A DNA stretch of 64,000 bases, taken from CAWCUZ01 sp963798795. GTDB lineage: Bacteria > Acidobacteriota > Vicinamibacteria > Vicinamibacterales > SCN-69-37. The stretch covers positions 372,001-436,000 of the forward strand of contig CAWCUZ010000001.1 of the NCBI GenBank assembly GCA_963798795.1, written 5' to 3'. Below the pieces are notes generated by a model. The model was not told where the DNA came from. It was given only the letters and a program-made list of their open reading frames with translations, and ran no database searches. A program made the translations under genes and the position numbers. Every line of letters starts with the position of its first letter. The stretch's first letter is position 1. Shown piece by piece: positions 57,687 to 64,000 of the stretch.

Positions 57687-59588
57687 TTAAGCGCGCGGGT
57701 TGTCCGGCAGGATGTCGAGTTTGCGCGATTCGACCCGGCGCAGGAACCGCTGCAGCGCCGAGAGCGTCTCGGCCTTGCCCGGGCGGGCCATCGCCATCGG
57801 TCTCGCCGGCACCAGATCGTGGCCGATGGTTTCCGGTGGATCGAACCCGGCGGCCATCAGCGGCGCGTCAGCGAGCACGTCCGCGGCGGGCGACGTCAAC
57901 TCGCGCACCGGAGCATCCAGCTCCTCGCCAATCAGGGTGGTGGCGTCCGAATCGGTATCCTGCCCGAAGAAATCCGCTTCCGTGGGAGCGAGCGCGACGT
58001 ACGGCAGCTCCTCCTCGTCCCCTTCGTCCTCGCGGTGCTCGTCCTCGCCGTGCTCGTCCTCGTCCCGTTCGTCCTCGTCCTGCTCATCCGGGAGGTCCGT
58101 GGCGGCGGGCTCAATCTCCGCCGCAGGCTCGAGGCCCGCCACCGGCGTTTCTGAGGCGATGGCTTCGATCGCGGCAGCCGGCTGGGCTTCGTCGGCACGC
58201 TCGCCCGCCGGCTCGGGATCGGCGACCGGCGCCGGTCCGAGCGCAACCTCCGCGCCGTCGGATTCGTCGAGCTTCAGGTCGATTGACGGGGCTGCCACCT
58301 CATGCACGTCCAGCAGCGGCGGGGCCTCTGCCAGCGGGTCGAGCGACACGGGGGTTTCGAGGTCTGCCGTCTCGAGTTCGTCGATCTCGTGGAGTTCCCC
58401 GAGCTCGACGGCACCAGAGTCGCCTGCGTCCAGGACGAGGTCTTCGAACGGCTGCCGCTGGTCGCGGTCTGTCAGGACCGCGGCCAGGCTCTCCAGGTCC
58501 AGGGCCTCGGCTCCGGAGCCGCTCTCGATGTCGACGATCCCCGCGGTTTGCGCCAACGTCATCGGTTCGAGGATGGCGGACGTCAACTCCAGGACGGGCG
58601 GTTCCGGCTCTGCCGGCACATCGGGGTCGAGCGTGTCCAGAACGTCTTCCGCAAGGTCGAGGTCCGGCAGTTCGGTTGAGTCCAACTCGAGCGTCTGGAG
58701 ATCCGCGGGCTCGTCCGGGAGAGTGTCGGGGGGGTCGAGCAGTCGGAGGTCCACCGCATCGGCCGTGAGATCGACCGTTCCGAATGCCTCCGCCGGCTCA
58801 GGGAACGGGGCCGTGGACGCCGGCGAGGCCTCGAAGGATTCGGCCGCCGATTCCAGAGCGACGTCAGCCGGCGACGTGAGCTGCACGGCTTCGGCCACTG
58901 CGCCGCCCTCGTCCGGCATGGCCTCCTGCACGATCCGCAGACCGTGCTGGGTGGACGTCAGTTCGACCTCGACGGCGCCGATCTCCTGCGACACGTCCTC
59001 AGCGCCAGCCTCGTCCGGCACGTCCGCGGCCGGAATCAGGCTCAGGCTGAACGCGAGTTCGTCATGGCTCGTCTCGACGGGCACGGCATCCGCCGGGCTG
59101 GTCTCGACCGAGCCGATTTCGGCCGGGGTGGCGTTGGCCGGCTCTTGCGCGGCGGCCGCATCCATCGTGGCGAGCGCCTGGACCTCGACTTCCGCCTCAG
59201 CGGCGGCCGGAACAGGCGCCTGGGCTTCCGGCGGCAACGGCGGCCACATCGTCGGCGCCTGAGCCTGCATGGCGACGACGTCGGCGTTTTCCGTCCGATC
59301 GTGCAGTTCCGCCAGGCCGCGGATGGCCGCCAGGTTGTCGGGTGCGCGGCGCAGCACCCGTTCGAGCTCCTCGCGCGCCTCGCGATGCCGGCCCAGGTCG
59401 AGCAGCGCCCACCCGAGCGTCACGCGGGCCGAGAGGTGATCCGGGAAGGTCCTCAGCCCCTCCCGGCACAACGCCACGGCGCGGTCGAGCTCGCCGGCCC
59501 GACGGAACCGCTCCGCGATTCCGCCGAAAGCCGGCGACTTGTCTGCCGACGCTTGCCGTGACCGGTTCAGAACGGTTCCCAGTGCCAC
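57687..59588 (-). CDS. TPR-start protein with long acidic, repetitive tail
   Basis: Of 633 residues the first 110 hold TPR helices (GGIAERFRRAGELDRAVALCREGLRTFPDHLSARVTLGWALLDLG). The rest is Asp/Glu/Ala/Pro-rich low complexity, including EDERDEDEHGEDEHREDEGDEEE-like charge runs. No known domain fits the tail. It is transcribed with the pil region genes. It may be a pilus-associated or scaffold protein; that is unproven. Confidence 0.7.
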   Translation of the reverse strand: MALGTVLNRSRQASADKSPAFGGIAERFRRAGELDRAVALCREGLRTFPDHLSARVTLGWALLDLGRHREAREELERVLRRAPDNLAAIRGLAELHDRTENADVVAMQAQAPTMWPPLPPEAQAPVPAAAEAEVEVQALATMDAAAAQEPANATPAEIGSVETSPADAVPVETSHDELAFSLSLIPAADVPDEAGAEDVSQEIGAVEVELTSTQHGLRIVQEAMPDEGGAVAEAVQLTSPADVALESAAESFEASPASTAPFPEPAEAFGTVDLTADAVDLRLLDPPDTLPDEPADLQTLELDSTELPDLDLAEDVLDTLDPDVPAEPEPPVLELTSAILEPMTLAQTAGIVDIESGSGAEALDLESLAAVLTDRDQRQPFEDLVLDAGDSGAVELGELHEIDELETADLETPVSLDPLAEAPPLLDVHEVAAPSIDLKLDESDGAEVALGPAPVADPEPAGERADEAQPAAAIEAIASETPVAGLEPAAEIEPAATDLPDEQDEDERDEDEHGEDEHREDEGDEEELPYVALAPTEADFFGQDTDSDATTLIGEELDAPVRELTSPAADVLADAPLMAAGFDPPETIGHDLVPARPMAMARPGKAETLSALQRFLRRVESRKLDILPDNPRA

Positions 59589-59619
59589 GCGACGACTCCT
59601 CGATGGGTTAGCGGCCCTC

Positions 59620-60630
59620 CTATGGCGTGATGGTGACGGTCACCGGTTTCGACGTGGTGCCGGTCACGCCGGTGCTGTCGGTCACCTTCAGGACGACCGT
59701 GTAGGTGCCTTCTGCTCCGTAGACGTGCGTCGGAGTGACGCCTTCTGCCGTGAAACCGTCGCCGAAATCCCACTCGTAGCGCGTGATGACTCGTCCGGCG
59801 CCCACGGTGGAGAGCGAACCGTTGAAGTGCACCTGGTCACCAATGTGCGGGCCGGTCGGCGAAATGGTGAAGTTGGCCACCGGAACCGAGCCCGCCTGCA
59901 CGGTCAGCGGCAGCGCCTTCGAGCTGGCGCGGCCCAGGTCGTCCTTGACGGTGAGCGTCACGACGTAGTCGCCGGCCGCGTCGTAGGAGTGGCGGACCTG
60001 CGCGCCCGAGTCGGTGCGGCCGTCGCCGAAGGACCAGAGATAGCTCGTGATGCTGTGCCCGCTGCTCGCCTCCGACGCCGACGCGTCGAAGAACGCGTCT
60101 TCGTTTTCATGCGGCTTGGTCGGCGAGAACGAGAACGTGGCCGTCGGCGCGTCTCCCGGCGGCGTGATGACCCCCGGGCGCACCAGACGGATGTCCACGT
60201 AGCGAGCGGTGGCATTGGCGAAGTCGCCGTTGACCGGCAGGATCTGCACGCTGATCGTCGTGTCGTCCGACACGGTCGGCGGCGGCGCCGGCGGCGCGGT
60301 GTAGATGGCGCTGGCCCTTCCGTCGCTGCCGGTCATGATCGACTTGCTGGTCAGGTTGCCGAAGTCCGTCGGCGAGCCGCCGGCGTAGACCTGCAGCCGC
60401 ATCTCGACGCCGCGCAGCGGCTGCGCGTTGGCGTCGCGCGCCACCACCTGGATCGTGGCCTGCGAGACGCCGTCCTGCGTGATGATGTCCGGCGTCGCCG
60501 ACACGGCCAGGGACAGCGCGAACTCGGACGGCCCGCTCAGATTCGGCGCGCCCTGCTTGTCGAGCGCGCACGCCCCGAGGGTCAGCAAGGCCGCGAGAAC
60601 GATCAAGTCGCTTTGTGAACACCACAGCAC
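59620..60630 (-). CDS. lipoprotein with two PKD domains
   Basis: The 336-residue product has a lipoprotein signal (LAALLTLGAC), a bacterial-Ig-like domain (SVSATPDIITQDGVSQATIQVVARD style), and two PKD domains, each with a W-FGDG core (SYLWSFGDGRTDSGA, RYEWDFGDGFTAEG). It is probably surface- or periplasm-bound. The exact start is uncertain (GTG 60630). Confidence 0.8.
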   Translation of the reverse strand: MLWCSQSDLIVLAALLTLGACALDKQGAPNLSGPSEFALSLAVSATPDIITQDGVSQATIQVVARDANAQPLRGVEMRLQVYAGGSPTDFGNLTSKSIMTGSDGRASAIYTAPPAPPPTVSDDTTISVQILPVNGDFANATARYVDIRLVRPGVITPPGDAPTATFSFSPTKPHENEDAFFDASASEASSGHSITSYLWSFGDGRTDSGAQVRHSYDAAGDYVVTLTVKDDLGRASSKALPLTVQAGSVPVANFTISPTGPHIGDQVHFNGSLSTVGAGRVITRYEWDFGDGFTAEGVTPTHVYGAEGTYTVVLKVTDSTGVTGTTSKPVTVTITP

Positions 60631-60704
60631 CTCAGCTCTGTCGAAACTGCACTCAATCCCCTGATCTGATTCGGTCGCCAGGCCACGCGGCCGCCGGCGC
60701 CGCG

Positions 60705-61334
60705 CTAGTCGGGGTCGCCCCAGTTGGCGAAGTTCACGCCGATCCGGCCGACCACGCTGACCTCGCGGCCCGCCTGATCGGTGCCGTAGAAGGTGATTTC
60801 GGCGATCGTCGAAATCACGATCGCGCCGCCCGAGCCTTCGACGAGCGCCTTCAGCGGCGCCTCATCTTCGCCTGGTCCGGCACGAGGGTGAAGTCCACGG
60901 ACGTGCTGTCGGCCACCACCGTCGCGTGGTGCCGCCGTCGAACCCGTAGGGCACGTCGACGCCCGGCGTGTTGCGGCCGTCGGCGCGGACGAAGTTCACG
61001 TGATAGCGCGTGAGCGTGACGTAGTTGCGCGTCGACGGCCCGCCTGGGTCCTTCAGGCCGAGGCGAACGTGGCCTCGCTGAGGTCGCGACAGCGTCGGGA
61101 TGAGCTCTGCTCGCCATTGACGTCCTTCTTGACCAGCGTCACCACGTCGGACGCGAGCGTGCCGCTGAACTCGCTGGGCAGCGCGCCCGAGGCCGCCTGG
61201 AGCGACTGGATGATGACGTATGAGCTCGACTCGTCCCTTGAGCTGGGCGTTCGTGCACCCGCTGGCCACCGGCGCCCACGCCAGGCCCACCACCGCCGCC
61301 ATGCTTTCACGCGCCGCCACGTCTCAGGCTTCAT
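60705..61334 (-). CDS. frame-disrupted lipoprotein in the pil cluster
   Basis: Pieces in three frames read VASGCTNAQLKG (lipobox), SSYVIIQSLQAASGALPSEFSG, TRYHVNFVRADGRNTPGVDVPYGFDGG, and, near the end, VGRIGVNFANWGDPD. The pieces line up as one protein of about 205 residues. Several indels break it. The family is unknown to me but its position between pilQ and the PKD lipoprotein suggests a pilus role. Confidence 0.6.
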
Positions 61335-61366
61335 GACAGACCTCTGCAGAAGAGAAAGATGCGTGC

Positions 61367-62830
61367 TCATCGGATAATCCGCGGCGTGAGGAAGATCAGC
61401 AGCTCCTGGCTGTCGCTCGTCGAATCGGACCGCTTGAACAGCCAGCCCAGCAGCGGCATGCGGCTGATGCCCGGCGTGGCTCGTTGTTGAACTGATCGTT
61501 GCTGGACAGGATGCCGCCGATGACCGTCGTCGCGCCGTCGGCGACCTGGACCTCGTCGCGGGCGCGCTGCGTCGTGATTGACGGGTTGCCGTTGACGGCG
61601 CGCGCGAAATCGGGGAACCCGTTCTCGAGCAGGATGTTCATGATGACGGTGTTCGCCGCCGTGATCTTCGGGCGTCACCATCAGCTTCAGCGCCGCGTCC
61701 TTGAACTGGATGGTGGTCGTGTTGTCCGACGGCGGTCTGAACGGTAGAATCTCGAAATCCCTGCGTGACTTCCGCTTGCTGGTTGTTCTGCGTCGTGACG
61801 TGCGGCGTCGACAGGACCTTCACCTCGCCCTCGTGTTCGAGCGCCGCAGGGCCACGTCGAGGTTGAACGCGCCGTTGATGGCGCCGAGCGACAGCCCGAC
61901 GCCCGAGGTCGCCCCGGCCACCGGCAGATTGACGGCCGTCCCGTTCGCCGCTGATCGGCACCGCGCGGGTCGTTCGGCGACTGGAGGCCGGCTTGCCGGA
62001 CGAGTCGACCGCTCGTCCCCCGACGCTCGCCGCTGTTGGGGAACGCCAGATTGGTGGTGTTGCCGAGATCCTGGGCCACGCCGGCCGTTGAAGCCCCCAC
62101 TGCACGCCGAGCGCGTGCGCGGAGTCCCGGTTCGTCTGCACGATGTGGGCTTCGATCTCGACCTGCGGCTGCGGCCTGGTCGAGCTGCGCGATCAGATCG
62201 CGCCGTTCCTGCAGGCTGTCGGGTACGTCGCCGACGATGAGCGTGTTGGTGCGCTCGTCGTAACGGGTCTCGCCGTGTCGCGCGACAGCCGGTCGCTTTC
62301 AGAATCGACTCGATGTCCGCGCCCTTCGCGTAGTTCAGCGCGAAGCCGGGTCGTCATGCTCTCCTTGCGCCTGCTCGTGGCGCGCAGCTGGCCCGCATCT
62401 TCGAGCGCGTCCTTCAGCTCCTCGTTCGCGCACCTCGGTCGGCACGACCCGCACGACGGTGCCGTCCATTTCGTACTACAGCCCGCCGTACTTCAGGACG
62501 ATCGTCGAGCGCCTGGTCCCAGGGCACCTGCGTCAGCTTGAGGTCGATGCGCGTGTCGGCCGGCACGTCGGATCGATCACAGATTCACACCGCCGATATC
62601 CGCGAGCTGCCGCAGCACCGTGCGCAGGTCGGCGCCCTGGAAATCGACATCGATCGGCTGCTGGTGAACTGGCGCTGGGTCTGCGGCCCCTGCGGCGCGA
62701 ACGTCTGCGCTGCCGACGCCTGCTGCGGCCGCGCCGGCGCGCCGGCGCCCCGCCCGGCGGCGCCGGGCGCCGCGGGTACGAGCGCCACCACGGCGGCGAC
62801 CGACAGCATCCAGAGGCGTGTCCCTCTCAT
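61367..62830 (-). CDS. pilQ: PilQ-type secretin, heavily frameshifted
   Basis: The frame-corrected text includes ADLRTVLRQLADIGGVNLV (secretin N-terminal STN domain), VKVLSTPHVTTQNNQQAEV, and the secretin end GISRMPLLGWLFKRSD and ELLIFLTPRIIR. It would span about 488 residues, shorter than proteobacterial PilQ because it has no AMIN domains. It forms the outer-membrane pore for type IV pili. At least eight indels break it. Confidence 0.8.
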
Positions 62831-63282
62831 CGCACTCCCTCACTTCCCGGGCGAAGCGACTTGCGCACTTCGCGCGAGTGAACCGTGCCGACCACGTCGG
62901 CAACCTGGGTCACGAACACGACGCCGTCGGCGTCGATGCTCTTGACGACCGCGTCCTGCAGCTTGTCCTCGGACGTGCGCCACGAACGACTTGCCGTTCG
63001 GGCCGTTCGAGAATCGCCACCTCGGTGCCCTTCGGGCTGCGCAGGATGCCCTTGACGGTCACGTCGTCCAGCGACGTGCCCGCCAGGCCCGGCGCCGTCG
63101 GCCGGTCGGCCGTCGAGGCGCGCTGGGGCACGATCAGGCTCACGAACGGATCGCGGCGTCCGCCGTCGTCGTACCGTCGAGGCCGGCGTGGTCCCCACGC
63201 GGGTCCCGACCGGTATCTGCGCCGCCGGCCGTCGCGGCGGCCGCCAGCGTGGAGTGCTGAGGGTCAGAACTGCCGTTTTCAT
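62827..63282 (-). CDS. pilP: PilP-type pilus assembly protein, frameshifted
   Basis: Frame pieces read AQIPVGTRVG, SLIVPQRASTADRPTAPGLAG, TSLDDVTVKGILRSPKGTEVAILE, and SEDKLQDAVVKSIDADGVVFV. The PilP beta-sandwich is recognisable. Several indels split it. It overlaps pilQ and pilO by short stop/start overlaps. Confidence 0.75.
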   Translation of the reverse strand: MKTAVLTLSTPRWRPPRRPAAQIPVGTRVGTTPASTVRRRRTPRSVREPDRAPARLDGRPADGAGPGGHVAGRRDRQGHPAQPEGHRGGDSRTARTASRSWRTSEDKLQDAVVKSIDADGVVFVTQVADVVGTVHSREVRKSLRPGSEGVR

Positions 63283-63882
63283 GGCCTCCCTCCCGAGGTG
63301 ACCTGCGTGTGTCCTTCTGGAACACGAACGTGGTCGCGATGCAGGTCGCGGTGACACTGCCGCGCCCGTTCGGCTTCGTCTGGGTCTTGATCTGCAGGTC
63401 GTACACCGACATCAGGCGCGACATCGTCGCGATGCGGTCGAAGAACCGCCCGAGGTCGTGATAGCCGCCCTCGAGCCCGAGCTCGATCGGCCACTCCGTG
63501 TACTGCGTCTTGGTCGCGATCGGCCTTCGGCTTGAAGCTGGCGATGTCGAGCAGCGACTCGCTGGCCAGCTCGTGCAGGTTCCGCAGCACGTCCTGCGGG
63601 TCCTTCTCTTCGGGCAGGATCGCGGCTGCGTCTCGCGTGAGCGAGAGCTTCGAGCGCGCTTGACACTTCGCGCTGCGCCGCCGGCAGGCTGGCGGCGACG
63701 GCCTGCGCCCGCGTCAGCTGCGCCTGCGAGCGTCGCTCAGCTGGCGACTGCCGCGCTGCTCATGTCGGCGCGGGCGGGGCCGAGCAGCACCTGCCAGGCG
63801 CCGCGACGGCCACCAGGACACGCCAGCGCGCGAACACGAACAACTGGGTGCGCGGCGAAAGTTCGTGCAGACTCTTGGCCAT
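63279..63882 (-). CDS. pilO: PilO-type pilus assembly protein, frameshifted
   Basis: The start reads MAKSLHELSPRTQLFVF, then a membrane segment, coiled-coil pieces (TRAQAVAASLPAAQREVSS), and LRNLHELASESLLDIASFKP plus LMSVYDLQIKTQTKPNGRG. This is the PilO layout (TM, coiled coil, ferredoxin-like fold). Multiple indels split the frame. Confidence 0.75.
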
Positions 63883-63885
63883 CGC

Positions 63886-64000
63886 TACACTCCTGGCCGC
63901 GTCGGTGCGCGCCGCGCCGGCCGTGGTCGCCGACGCCGGCGCCGCGGCTCGCGCCGGCCGACGGTTCGGCCGGCACGGCCTCGGCCTTGACGGCAGAACC
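63886..64000 (-). CDS. pilN: C-terminal end of a pilN-like gene, partial
   Basis: The last 115 bases on the minus strand end in an Ala/Pro/Gly-rich tail (AEAVPAEPSAGA). The position directly upstream of pilO suggests PilN. The rest lies beyond the window. Confidence 0.4.

Overview
The window is high-GC Gram-negative chromosomal DNA. Its gene content fits Acidobacteriota, most likely the Vicinamibacteria. Supporting signs are a giant secreted VPS10/BNR-repeat protein, a fossil of an acidobacterial-type FtsX/MacB permease, a Kdo-lipopolysaccharide supply cluster with LapB, a 2-oxoacid:ferredoxin oxidoreductase inside a TCA cluster, and a PilNOPQ cluster. The lineage is inferred from gene style, not from a marker-gene tree.

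Layout. 0-5.8 kb: small secreted protein, outer-membrane porin, pstS-pstC-pstA (no pstB or phoU beside them), and a ferritin-like/VIT1 fusion. 5.8-11.7 kb: DMT exporter, HAD hydrolase, intradiol-dioxygenase-fold protein, bacilliredoxin, VPS10/BNR protein. 11.8-17.6 kb: purA, then divergent hutH-hutU-ATPase with a palindromic operator over the hutU -35 box. 17.6-24.4 kb: RNase III preceded by a DUF2007 segment, SpoIIE-type phosphatase, PLP gamma-synthase, CutA, FtsB, DedA, lytic transglycosylase, DUF350. 24.4-33.6 kb: an accessory island with a permease fossil, DUF488, VapBC, a decayed antitoxin, a glycosyltransferase, a broken IS21 element, an intact HigBA, inverted repeats, and a serine recombinase whose reading frame ends inside an antisense initiator tRNA gene. 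33.7-36.1 kb: sirtuin, dCTP deaminase, DUF2905, Ndk. 36.1-43.7 kb: korB-korA-sucD-sucC-(small membrane gene)-mdh-icd, all on the minus strand. 43.9-51.4 kb: PilP/GspC-like protein, then kdsB-pyrG-kdsA-kdsD-kdsC-lapB-coaE on the plus strand. 51.4-57.7 kb: folD, APC permease, thiE, accC-accB, M24 peptidase. 57.7-64 kb: TPR/acidic protein, PKD lipoprotein, a second lipoprotein, pilQ, pilP, pilO and the pilN end, all on the minus strand.

How the genes fit together. The 44.5-51.4 kb run makes CMP-Kdo from arabinose-5-phosphate and supplies its CTP, ending with an LPS-assembly regulator. The 36-44 kb run covers isocitrate to succinate plus malate to oxaloacetate, using a ferredoxin-linked step instead of the NAD-linked 2-oxoglutarate dehydrogenase complex. 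The hut genes start histidine breakdown.

Sequence quality. Nine frame breaks that I could resolve in otherwise well-conserved genes (hutU, the ATPase, the phosphatase, the recombinase, sucC, coaE) are all single-base insertions, and about 60.7-64.0 kb is much worse. This looks more like an assembly or read artefact than gene decay. No clearly new multi-gene system is evident. The most interesting signals are regulatory and structural: -10 boxes abutting start codons, a GGGACCT-type minisatellite that supplies a -35 box to vapBC, the hutU operator, and the recombinase/tRNA overlap.
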